A DNA stretch of 8,034 bases from Candidatus Heimdallarchaeota archaeon (lineage in GTDB: Archaea; Asgardarchaeota; Heimdallarchaeia; Heimdallarchaeales; Kariarchaeaceae), in NCBI GenBank assembly GCA_022574115.1, contig JACZSS010000097.1, forward strand, positions 1 through 8,034, in the 5' to 3' direction. Shown here piece after piece: positions 1 to 6,511 of this stretch (the first letter of the stretch is position 1; each line of letters starts with the position of its first letter). The notes beneath the pieces were generated by a model, which saw nothing but the letters and a program-made list of their open reading frames with translations, was not told the DNA's origin and did no database searches. The position numbers were made by a program, and so were the translations under genes.

Positions 1-312
1 AGTCAAACTTGGAAAGAGAACTTTAGAAAACAGATGAAAATCAACACTGAGCTAGCTTGGCAGCAATTTACCGAACAAGGATTTGATTGTTATAAGCCAA
101 ATGGGACGTTTTTTGTTTTTCCAAACCTAAAAGTTGATGATGTAAAATTTACTGAAAACTTACTACAACACCACGGAGTACAAGTGGTAGAAGGTTCAAA
201 ATTCGGACCCATGGGGAAGAAGCATGTCCGTATAAACTGTGCAACCAGTGAAGCCCGATTAACCGATGCATTAAATCGGATACAAAATGAGCTAGAAAGA
301 TCGAACTACTAA
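1..312 (+). CDS. PLP-dependent class I/II aminotransferase, C-terminal fragment (5' truncated)
   Basis: The frame is open from the first base, so this is the last 103 residues of a longer protein. The ATG at 34 is internal and not a start. The visible part matches the small C-terminal domain of fold-type I aminotransferases: a PNGTFFVFPN turn-strand segment (where the family has P-x-G-x-F-Y-x-F-P), then GVQVVEGSKFG (family: gVavvPGsaFG), then HVRINCATSEARL. The arginine of HVRI, residue 77 of the visible part, corresponds to the family arginine that binds the substrate alpha-carboxylate. The PLP lysine and the large domain lie outside the window. The enzyme would move an amino group between an amino acid and a 2-oxo acid in the cytoplasm. 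The substrate cannot be judged from this end; aspartate-, aromatic- or alanine-type enzymes are all possible. It is followed by a possible terminator and then a regulator on the same strand. Confidence 0.85.
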   Translation, partial: SQTWKENFRKQMKINTELAWQQFTEQGFDCYKPNGTFFVFPNLKVDDVKFTENLLQHHGVQVVEGSKFGPMGKKHVRINCATSEARLTDALNRIQNELERSNY

Positions 313-360
313 TATTTCGGACAGTAAAAAATTTTATGATCCAAATATTACTTGTTTTCT
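310..360 (+). terminator. Inverted repeat plus T-rich tract at the end of the aminotransferase gene
   Basis: TAATATTTCGGA (310-321, which includes the TAA stop) pairs with TCCAAATATTA (340-350), with one bulged C. This gives 8 + 3 base pairs around an 18-base AT-rich loop that is itself nearly self-complementary. A T-rich stretch follows (cttgttttct, 351-360). Position and layout suit transcript ending or 3'-end protection. Archaeal termination mainly needs U-rich tracts, so the hairpin itself may not be essential. AT-rich arms like these can also arise by chance. Confidence 0.4.
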
Positions 361-449
361 GAAGACAATTATCATGGGTTAAATCGAAAAACCGAAATTA
401 AAATCAAATGTAGAAAATTAATTGAAATCTTATCCATCGACTTGAATTA

Positions 450-1670
450 ATGATGATTTATAGGAAATTGCTAATTTATTTTTCCAAAATACCAAACTAT
501 AAGTTTTTTAAACCAAAGTACAAACTACGATTAAGAATGCAAACTTTTTCGAGCGCAGGTTTTACGGAAACTTCGGATACAAAGTCAATGACTGCTTTAA
601 GTCAAAACGAAGCGCGAGTTCTCCACTCGCTAATTAAGTGGCCCAATTTATCCGATCAGGCTATTCATTCTAAAATCGGAATGAAAAAATCAACGTTCAG
701 TTCCATCAAAGCAAGACTTAGAGAGCATAATTATTTCAAGAGATACTTTATTCCAAACTTTCCAAAAATTAGTTTTGAATTGCTTCTAGTCATGCATGGT
801 AACCTAAACCGATTTACCACATTGGAAGAACGTATGAGAGTTGCGGGGGATGTAATTAAGGCGTTTGATGAAGATTTTTATATTATTTCTGAATCGAATA
901 AAGCGTTTAATCTCTCTATATCTCAAAATTATACCGAATACGCCAAGAATCAAGAAAAGTTCTTGCAAATCTATTCAGAAAATAAATTCTTGACCCGTGA
1001 AGGGATGCAAACAGACGCTTATCCATTTGAAATCAGTAGATTCAGAGCGTTCATGGACTATGAAGCAGTTGTTGCCAAAGTCTTTGGATTTGAATATGGT
1101 CCGTACAGCGATAATTTGTTAATTCCGACAGAAGCTGTAAAGAAAGTTAAACTGTCTAAGGCAGAAAGAAAGGTATTAGTTGGTTTGGTAAAGTATCCTG
1201 AAGAATCGGATACACTCATCGCTGAAAAGGTAGGAGTATCCCGGAATACAGTTGCTAATGCTAAGCGTAAATTTCTGAGAGAAAAAATCTGTTTCCCTAG
1301 AGTAGTTCCCAATCTTGAAAAGCTTGGTTTCAAACTCTTAGTCTTCACCCACCGTAAGTTTAATGCTAGAACCACGATGGAACAGAGAACAGAAGCTGTT
1401 GAACTTGTAAGAAAGCTAATTGCCCCTCATTTCTACGTGAGTAGAAATTTGGATGGCTTTCTTATCTCAGCTCATACATCTTTCGACGAATACAACAAGG
1501 CATTTGATGAAGTAATGAAATTTTATCTGAAGAATGATTACATCTCAGAAGAACCATCTTCATATCACATCAGCATCGCAGATATGGCTGTAATCAAAGA
1601 CTATGATTTTCTCCCAGTAACCATGAAAATACTGGGTTTTGATCCTAAAAAATCAATTGCAGACCATTAA
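450..1670 (+). CDS. Tandemly duplicated winged-helix (Lrp/AsnC-like) transcriptional regulator
   Basis: This is a probable cytoplasmic DNA-binding regulator built from two homologous units. Unit 1 spans about residues 47-215 and unit 2 about 232-398. Each unit has a helix-turn-helix (L50-R91, and L235-R277 with the textbook DTLIAEKVGVSRNTVANAKR), then a wing leading to a P-N motif (P102-N103; P287-N288), then an alpha/beta domain like the RAM sensor of Lrp proteins with a shared TT-[LM]-E-x-R signature (123-128; 308-313). Each ends in a matching tail of type (V/I)-(F/L)-G-F-(E/D) at 211-215 and 394-398. The copies align at an offset of 185 residues almost without gaps. Unit 2 has the more classical HTH. 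No membrane segments or enzyme motifs are seen. The start is uncertain. The first 29 residues are very basic and aromatic and lie outside the repeats. ATG at 537 (Met30), with a TATA-like box upstream, or ATG at 588 (Met47) may be the true start. Ligand and target genes are unknown. Confidence 0.75.
   Translation: MMIYRKLLIYFSKIPNYKFFKPKYKLRLRMQTFSSAGFTETSDTKSMTALSQNEARVLHSLIKWPNLSDQAIHSKIGMKKSTFSSIKARLREHNYFKRYFIPNFPKISFELLLVMHGNLNRFTTLEERMRVAGDVIKAFDEDFYIISESNKAFNLSISQNYTEYAKNQEKFLQIYSENKFLTREGMQTDAYPFEISRFRAFMDYEAVVAKVFGFEYGPYSDNLLIPTEAVKKVKLSKAERKVLVGLVKYPEESDTLIAEKVGVSRNTVANAKRKFLREKICFPRVVPNLEKLGFKLLVFTHRKFNARTTMEQRTEAVELVRKLIAPHFYVSRNLDGFLISAHTSFDEYNKAFDEVMKFYLKNDYISEEPSSYHISIADMAVIKDYDFLPVTMKILGFDPKKSIADH
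504..512 (+). promoter_or_regulatory. TATA-like box that may drive a leaderless start of the regulator
   Basis: TTTTTTAAA is centred about 29 bases before the ATG at 537. Archaeal TATA boxes sit about 26-27 bases before the transcription start, so transcription would begin within a few bases of that ATG. If real, the regulator starts at Met30 of the longest frame (377 residues) and its basic N-terminal stretch is not translated. The sequence is AT-rich, so chance matches are common. Confidence 0.3.
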
Positions 1671-3491
1671 TTAACGCTTAAACCAACCGTCCAAACGTGA
1701 TTTGGGAATTCTTAGTATCGTAGGTCTTCCATGTGCACAAGTCCAAGGATTTGAACATTGAAATAATTCTTGAAGGACTCGCGCGATCCGTTGATTTGAA
1801 ACCGGGTATCCAGATCTTATTGCCCCATGGCAGGCAAGTCGTGCGACAATACCATATTCGATTTTTGTGAATGGTGTTGAAAAATCTAAGTTCTCAAATT
1901 CACTCATATCATGCAAATATGCTAAGATGTCCTTAAGAAATGATCCGATGCTCAGATCGGTTATTTCCTGGTCAAAATAAACCGGAAGTGAGTGGAGTAG
2001 TAATGAGCCATCATATGATGCTGATATTTTTAAACCAAATTTGACCAAAACGTCAGTCTGATCCAAAATTAACTGTTTCTCAAGATCAGAAAATTTTATC
2101 TCAATAGGTTCCAACAATGTTTGAACAAGAGTTTTTCGCTGAATACCCTGTTCAAATTTCTCAAATTTAATCCGCTCATCGGCAGCGTGAACATCCATAA
2201 TCCACAGTTCCTGATTGTTATCCTCAATAATTGCGAACTTATTCATTAAATGCCCGATGATCTTAGATCTTGATATTTGGTTTAATTCACGCTTACCAGT
2301 AACTGCTGCACGACTCTTCATATCCTGCGCTTCGACATTATTGGGACTGAATAAACTCGAACCTTGCGATATTTCAACGCTGAACAGTTGATCCAACGGA
2401 ACCGAGGTATCAACCATTGGAGCACCATCAATCTCCATTTCTGTCACGAGTTCTGGTGGAACCGCGGAATTTTTCAGCATGGGAATTTTGGCATATTTTC
2501 GTAATGTTTTTGATATGTATGACGATAAATCCCCAAAAATTTCTTCATTAGGCTTAAATCTAATTTCCACTTTTTGCGGGTGAACATTATAATCAATCTC
2601 ATCAAGATCACCCGTTAGTGATATGACAAAAACAGGATAGTTCGATCGTAACAATTGAGATCCATAACCTGATTCAATGGCAGACTGTAGTTCTTGATTC
2701 CTAACCATTCTATGGTTCACAAACAGATATTGGACTGATCTATCAGAACGTGTAAGAATCGGTTTCGACGTAAACCCCGACACGGACCAATTACCCAGCT
2801 TGGAGGAGAATTCGATTAGGTTCTCTGCAATATCTTTTCCCAAAACATCATAGATCGCCGCTTTTACCGATTTTCGTGAAGGGCTTTCTACTCGTATTTT
2901 AATTCCTCCAGACTTCGCCTTTTCTTGTAAAACAAAGTGAAGCTGAGGAAAATTTAGGGAGAAACCAATAATTAACTCGGAAATGCGTTTCCGCTCTGTC
3001 GTGGGTTTTTTGAGGAATTTTCTTCTTGCTGGGATATTGAAGAACAAACCCGAGACTTCAATACTCGTCCCTTGCCTTCTGCCACCAATTGATTCTTTAA
3101 TGATGGACGCTCCTTCAATGATTATTGTAGATGCATCATTTGCTTCTATAGTCTTGCTGGTACAGGTAACCCTCGATACCCCTGAAATAGCAGCCAAAGC
3201 TTCCCCTCTAAATCCCAGTGTGGCGACCTCAGTAATATTAGAATTTTGGATTTTACTTGTGGTGTGAAGCTGGAATGCGAAATTGAGTTGATCTGATGCG
3301 ATTCCAGTGCCATTATCAGTGACCTTAATTCGATCTAAACCACCATTTTCTATCTCAATAGTTATTTTAGTTGATTCTGCGTCGATTGAATTCTCGACTA
3401 ACTCCTTGATTACATTAACCGGACGTTCAACAACTTCTCCAGCAGCAATTTTTTGGATGGTATGTTGGGGTAGTTTTATTATCTGGTTCAT
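1671..3491 (-). CDS. mutL: DNA mismatch repair protein MutL with endonuclease motifs
   Basis: MutL links mismatch recognition by MutS to strand cutting. The 606-residue length is normal. The N-terminal GHKL ATPase shows E30 and N34 in the ELVENSIDA block, DNGTGI at 59-64, HTTSKI at 76-81 and GFRGEAL at 93-99. The transducer part has NIPARRKFL and FVNHRMVRN. The C-terminal domain carries the metal-dependent nicking site: DVHAADERIKFE at 433-444 fits DQHA(x)2E(x)4E with Gln changed to Val, ACHGAIRSG has C554/H555, and CAHGRPT has C585/H587. Q457-P462 (QTLLEP) fits the Q-x-x-(L/I)-x-P clamp-contact motif known from Bacillus MutL and human PMS2. It should therefore nick DNA itself, as in organisms lacking MutH. 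The start ATG overlaps the mutS stop (ATGA) and has a weak AGGA-type ribosome site inside mutS. Coupled translation in one operon is likely. Its stop abuts the stop of the convergent regulator. Confidence 0.97.
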   Translation of the reverse strand: MNQIIKLPQHTIQKIAAGEVVERPVNVIKELVENSIDAESTKITIEIENGGLDRIKVTDNGTGIASDQLNFAFQLHTTSKIQNSNITEVATLGFRGEALAAISGVSRVTCTSKTIEANDASTIIIEGASIIKESIGGRRQGTSIEVSGLFFNIPARRKFLKKPTTERKRISELIIGFSLNFPQLHFVLQEKAKSGGIKIRVESPSRKSVKAAIYDVLGKDIAENLIEFSSKLGNWSVSGFTSKPILTRSDRSVQYLFVNHRMVRNQELQSAIESGYGSQLLRSNYPVFVISLTGDLDEIDYNVHPQKVEIRFKPNEEIFGDLSSYISKTLRKYAKIPMLKNSAVPPELVTEMEIDGAPMVDTSVPLDQLFSVEISQGSSLFSPNNVEAQDMKSRAAVTGKRELNQISRSKIIGHLMNKFAIIEDNNQELWIMDVHAADERIKFEKFEQGIQRKTLVQTLLEPIEIKFSDLEKQLILDQTDVLVKFGLKISASYDGSLLLHSLPVYFDQEITDLSIGSFLKDILAYLHDMSEFENLDFSTPFTKIEYGIVARLACHGAIRSGYPVSNQRIARVLQELFQCSNPWTCAHGRPTILRIPKSRLDGWFKR

Positions 3492-6208
3492 ACAACATCC
3501 TGCTTCAATTCACGTAGAATTATCAATGCATCATCAGAAGAAAGGTTTTCCAATTTCAAACTCCTAATTTTAGCAATGATCTTATTGCTATTCTTCACTT
3601 TTGAATTGTGTACGGACGGTTTTGCATCGGCTATAGATAATCCTCCAAACCAATTATCAAGAGATGTCTGTCCATCTTCTTGAATAATCAAATCAACCAG
3701 TCTTGGCCCTTCGCTATCACCTTCATCTACCTTGGCGGCCTTACTTTCTAATATCTGTAAAATTTGTCTAGCCCTATCAATCACCATCTCTGGAAGTCCA
3801 GATAATTTCGCGACCTCGACGCCAAAGCTTTTGTCAGATGATCCTCGATGAAGTTTGTGATCAAAAATGGGCTTGTCACCCTCAAATCGAATGATAAATT
3901 GGTAGTTTACACACGATTTTAACAATTCTTCGAGTTCAGCCAACTGGTGATAATGCGTAGCAATCATTGTTTTTGGCGAGTTTTCAGAATTATGAAGAAA
4001 TTCAGCAATACTCCAGGCAATTGCTAATCCATCGTAAGTCGAAGTTCCTCGACCTAACTCATCTGCAATTATTAATGATCTATCAGTTGAATTATTTACC
4101 AAATTGGCAGCATCAACCATTTCTAACATAAAGGTAGACTGCCCGGCAACCAAATTATCACTCGCTCCAATTCTGGTAAAGATACGATCAATAACCCCCA
4201 GCTCAGCACTTTCCGCTGGAACAAATGAGCCCATCTGAGCCATGATCGCAATCAGCGCAGTTGCTCTCAATAACGAGCTTTTACCTGAAAAATTTGGACC
4301 TGTAATTATCAATAACCTGTCTTGCTCATAATCCATCATTATGTCATTTGGAACGTAATCCTGATCTTGATTCAAGGCTTCAATCACAGGATGTCTGGCT
4401 CCGATCACCTTGTAGCCGCGATCTTCATTGATCACGGGTTTTTGGTAATTTCTTCGCTCTGCTAGAAAAGAGAACGACGACAAGCAATCGAGCTGTGAAA
4501 TGGCAGTTGAGGTTGTTTGTAAAATATCAATATGTTCGGATATTGACTGTAAAATGCTTTTGTAGAGATTACTCTCCAATTCAAAGATATTAATCTCCGC
4601 ATCGATTATGTCTGTTTCCCAACCCTTCAACTCATCTGTGATATACCGAGTAGCATTTACCATAGCCTGTTTTCTAACAAAATAGTCAGGGATCTTGGAA
4701 AGTTCTCTTTTGGAAACTTCTAAAAAATATCCAAAGTGATTATTTTGCCTGATTTTCATCGACTCAATTTGTGTATCTTTCTTCTCTCGATCTAAATACA
4801 GATCCAACCAATTTTTTCCTTCCTTAAGTATTTTTGATAAACGGTCGAGTTCGGTATTATACCCCACCTTGATAACCAAGCCGGACCCAACAGTGTTAGA
4901 TGAATCACTGACGAGAGTTTTATCGATAAAATCGACTACATCTGTACAGGGATCGATGGCTTTTATCAAATCCACCGGAAAATGATCATGAAAGGTTTCC
5001 AGTTTTTGAAGAAGCACAGGTAGGACTTTAAGTGACGAACTTAGTTTTTGTAATTCATCGGGTCGTGCCGAACCCATTGATATTCGGGTGATTAATCTTT
5101 CAATATCCCCTATTTCTGAAAACAGTGAGCGAGTTTCATGCAGTAATATTTCGTTAGACCAAAAGAGCTCAACAACCTCTAATCTCTCATCTATTTTCTT
5201 TTTTTGAGCTAAGGGATTTGCAATCCAGCTTCGGATCAATCTACCCCCCATGGGTGTAATTGTTTCGTCCATCAGTTCTAAAAATGATGCATTAGAAGTA
5301 TGATCGTGAGCATTTTGGAATAATTCCAACCCTCGAATAGCAGTTGAGTCCAAGGTCATTGTATCACTAATATCAAACGATTTTATCCCAGTAATATGTG
5401 GAAAGTTTCCAAACTGGGTTTCCTTTAAGTAACGGAGCAGTGCACCACATGCACTACTGGCAGGACTGTTTTCATTGAAACCGTATCCTTGGGTCGTGTC
5501 GACTCCAAATTGATGGAAGATAGTTTCTTTGGCAAGTTCATAATCAAACCACAAATCCGGTTTACCAGTCATGAGTTCGTCGTTGTCGAGACTGATTCCA
5601 TAGAAACTCGAAATTTCATCCATAGAATCTAGATGAATTAATTCAACAGGTGAGAATTTGATAAAGGCACGCAATAAGTCATTCCGATCTTTGTATGCAA
5701 AATTACCAGCGCGGAAATCTCCCGTACTTAGATCGCAAACCGCAAAGCCGATTTCTACAGTTTTCTTGTTGCGCTTGTGATAAATTGATCCGAGGTAGTT
5801 ATTTTTACTTGGGGTGAGCATGTTTTCTTCTGTCAAAGTACCTTTGGAGATTATTCTAGTTAGGCCACGGGCTACGGTTTTCTTCCCTCGTGCCTGCTTT
5901 GCGTCTTCGAGCTGGTCAATAATTGCAACTTTAAACCCTTTATTGATCAATCGAGCAACGTACGTTTCAATTGAGCGATAAGGAACTCCGGCCATTGGAT
6001 ACGTACCATTACCGATTTTTCTTTTACTTACCTGCAGATCCAAAACTTCAGAGACTAGCTCGGCATCATCGTAAAATAATTCAAAAAAATCACCTACGCG
6101 ACAGAAAACGATAATCGAATCATCCAAAGATTCCCTGATTTCAGCCCACTGTTTCATCATAGGCGTTGTTTTTGCAATTTCGTACTTTATTGACCAACCA
6201 CCGCTCAA
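3488..6208 (-). CDS. mutS: DNA mismatch repair protein MutS (MutS1 type) with a C-terminal PIP-like peptide
   Basis: MutS finds mismatches and small loops and signals to MutL. It has 906 residues, slightly longer than E. coli MutS (853). The N-terminal domain has TPMM (15-18) and GDFFELFYDDA, where F41-x-E43 is the mismatch-stacking Phe-x-Glu motif of true MutS1. Connector, lever and clamp regions follow. The ATPase has Walker A GPNFSGKSS (637-645; usual form GPNMxGKST), the STFMLEM segment, Walker B and signature DELGRGTSTYDG from D716, and ATHYHQL. Near the end QTSLDNWF (847-854) fits the PCNA-binding consensus Q-x-x-L-x-x-aromatic-aromatic, followed by a helical tail. The start is TTG. It is the only common start codon between an upstream in-frame stop (6224-6226) and the ATG pair at Met17-18, and starting there would remove the conserved TP. 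It is the first gene of the mutS-mutL pair and faces away from the nuclease gene. Confidence 0.97.
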   Translation of the reverse strand: MSGGWSIKYEIAKTTPMMKQWAEIRESLDDSIIVFCRVGDFFELFYDDAELVSEVLDLQVSKRKIGNGTYPMAGVPYRSIETYVARLINKGFKVAIIDQLEDAKQARGKKTVARGLTRIISKGTLTEENMLTPSKNNYLGSIYHKRNKKTVEIGFAVCDLSTGDFRAGNFAYKDRNDLLRAFIKFSPVELIHLDSMDEISSFYGISLDNDELMTGKPDLWFDYELAKETIFHQFGVDTTQGYGFNENSPASSACGALLRYLKETQFGNFPHITGIKSFDISDTMTLDSTAIRGLELFQNAHDHTSNASFLELMDETITPMGGRLIRSWIANPLAQKKKIDERLEVVELFWSNEILLHETRSLFSEIGDIERLITRISMGSARPDELQKLSSSLKVLPVLLQKLETFHDHFPVDLIKAIDPCTDVVDFIDKTLVSDSSNTVGSGLVIKVGYNTELDRLSKILKEGKNWLDLYLDREKKDTQIESMKIRQNNHFGYFLEVSKRELSKIPDYFVRKQAMVNATRYITDELKGWETDIIDAEINIFELESNLYKSILQSISEHIDILQTTSTAISQLDCLSSFSFLAERRNYQKPVINEDRGYKVIGARHPVIEALNQDQDYVPNDIMMDYEQDRLLIITGPNFSGKSSLLRATALIAIMAQMGSFVPAESAELGVIDRIFTRIGASDNLVAGQSTFMLEMVDAANLVNNSTDRSLIIADELGRGTSTYDGLAIAWSIAEFLHNSENSPKTMIATHYHQLAELEELLKSCVNYQFIIRFEGDKPIFDHKLHRGSSDKSFGVEVAKLSGLPEMVIDRARQILQILESKAAKVDEGDSEGPRLVDLIIQEDGQTSLDNWFGGLSIADAKPSVHNSKVKNSNKIIAKIRSLKLENLSSDDALIILRELKQDVV
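3647..3670 (-). other. PIP-box-like PCNA-binding peptide within mutS
   Basis: These eight codons read QTSLDNWF (MutS residues 847-854). They fit the PIP consensus Q-x-x-(L/I/M/V)-x-x-aromatic-aromatic at all four fixed positions. The site lies after the ATPase and dimerisation helices and before a roughly 50-residue tail, a place where a flexible clamp-binding peptide is plausible. Function is inferred from the motif alone. Confidence 0.6.
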
Positions 6209-6264
6209 ATTTGAGTTTGAAGATCATATAATTAGCATAACGATAAGATCGTAAATTGTTACGA

Positions 6265-6272
6265 ATTTTATA
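6265..6272 (-). promoter_or_regulatory. Candidate TATA box for the mutS-mutL operon
   Basis: The minus strand reads TATAAAAT, close to the archaeal TATA consensus. A transcription start about 26 bases downstream would lie near 6242, giving a leader of about 34 bases before the TTG start. A second weaker candidate, TAATTATAT (6234-6226), is 22 bases from the TTG and would suit a nearly leaderless transcript. The AT-rich background limits confidence in either. Confidence 0.33.
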
Positions 6273-6364
6273 CTTAAACCATAGAAACTATTTGCTTTCA
6301 ATCTATTATGATTTACAATTGGTTAATATCTTTTCTACAGCAAATCAATTCACTTCATCAGCCT

Positions 6365-6432
6365 TTAGTGGCCGCAGAACACTAAGAGACCTTGGAGGAC
6401 GGAATAAATTTTTCCGGATCTAGGAGAAGATC
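6365..6432 (+). repeat. Three consecutive small hairpins upstream of the nuclease gene
   Basis: Three perfect inverted repeats follow one another. TTAGTG/CACTAA (6365-6370, 6380-6385) has a 9-base loop. CGGAA/TTCCG (6400-6404, 6412-6416) has a 7-base loop. GATCT/AGATC (6417-6421, 6428-6432) has a 6-base loop and abuts the second. The segment is less AT-rich than its surroundings. It could be a structured leader of the nuclease mRNA, a protein-binding region or a small RNA. Stems of five to six pairs are short, so chance cannot be excluded. Confidence 0.3.
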
Positions 6433-6480
6433 TATCAAGATTAGACATTTTTAATTTCGAACCCAGTCCCCCAAGAAACT

Positions 6481-6490
6481 ATTAATATTT
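6481..6490 (+). promoter_or_regulatory. TATA-like box before the nuclease start
   Basis: ATTAATATTT is centred about 26 bases before the GTG at 6512. That spacing would place the transcription start at or next to the start codon and give a leaderless mRNA. This agrees with the absence of a Shine-Dalgarno sequence in the last 15 bases before the GTG. It is a single AT-rich word in an AT-rich region. Confidence 0.3.
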
Positions 6491-6511
6491 GGAATATAGT
6501 AAAAACAATTA

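Larger units (their letters stand above)
6209..6511. other. Divergent intergenic region between mutS and the nuclease gene
   Basis: This stretch of about 300 bases separates two divergent start codons, so it should hold both promoters. Most of it is very AT-rich with several TATA-like sequences. A less AT-rich island at about 6361-6434 holds three small hairpins. It also contains two Shine-Dalgarno-like words (ggagg at 6394-6398, aggag at 6422-6426), but no ATG, GTG or TTG stands at a working distance. Reading frame 2 is closed by TAG TAA at 6497-6502, so the nuclease cannot begin further upstream without a frameshift. No small gene or credible tRNA is visible. Confidence 0.6.

Noticed and set aside
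417..451. Inverted repeat ATTAATT / AATTAAT just before the first ATG of the regulator, as a possible autoregulatory operator.
   Set aside because: The arms are only seven bases, all A/T, and the word is itself almost palindromic; chance is likely in this AT-rich spacer.
1058..1375. Open frame of 105 codons opposite the regulator.
   Set aside because: It lies wholly within the regulator, whose two-fold repeat shows the plus-strand frame is the coding one.
2340..2400. PLDQLF and QGSSLF in the MutL linker as clamp-binding or PIP motifs.
   Set aside because: Neither has the aromatic pair of a PIP box at the right spacing. The QTLLEP site in the C-terminal domain is a better match to a known MutL clamp motif.
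2983..3567. Two plus-strand open frames opposite mutL and the end of mutS.
   Set aside because: They are opposite-strand shadows of highly conserved MutL ATPase motifs.
6391..6410. Strong Shine-Dalgarno-like ggagg that might mark a small gene or an earlier nuclease start.
   Set aside because: There is no ATG, GTG or TTG at a suitable distance downstream, and the nuclease frame is closed by stops at 6497-6502.
6394..6474. Possible tRNA: TTCGAAC at 6456-6462 resembles a T-loop, and GGAGGAC/GTCCCCC could form an acceptor-like stem about 80 bases apart.
   Set aside because: With the T-loop in place the flanking arms (ttaat and ccagt) do not pair, and that register does not line up with the acceptor-like stem. 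No cloverleaf can be drawn on either strand.
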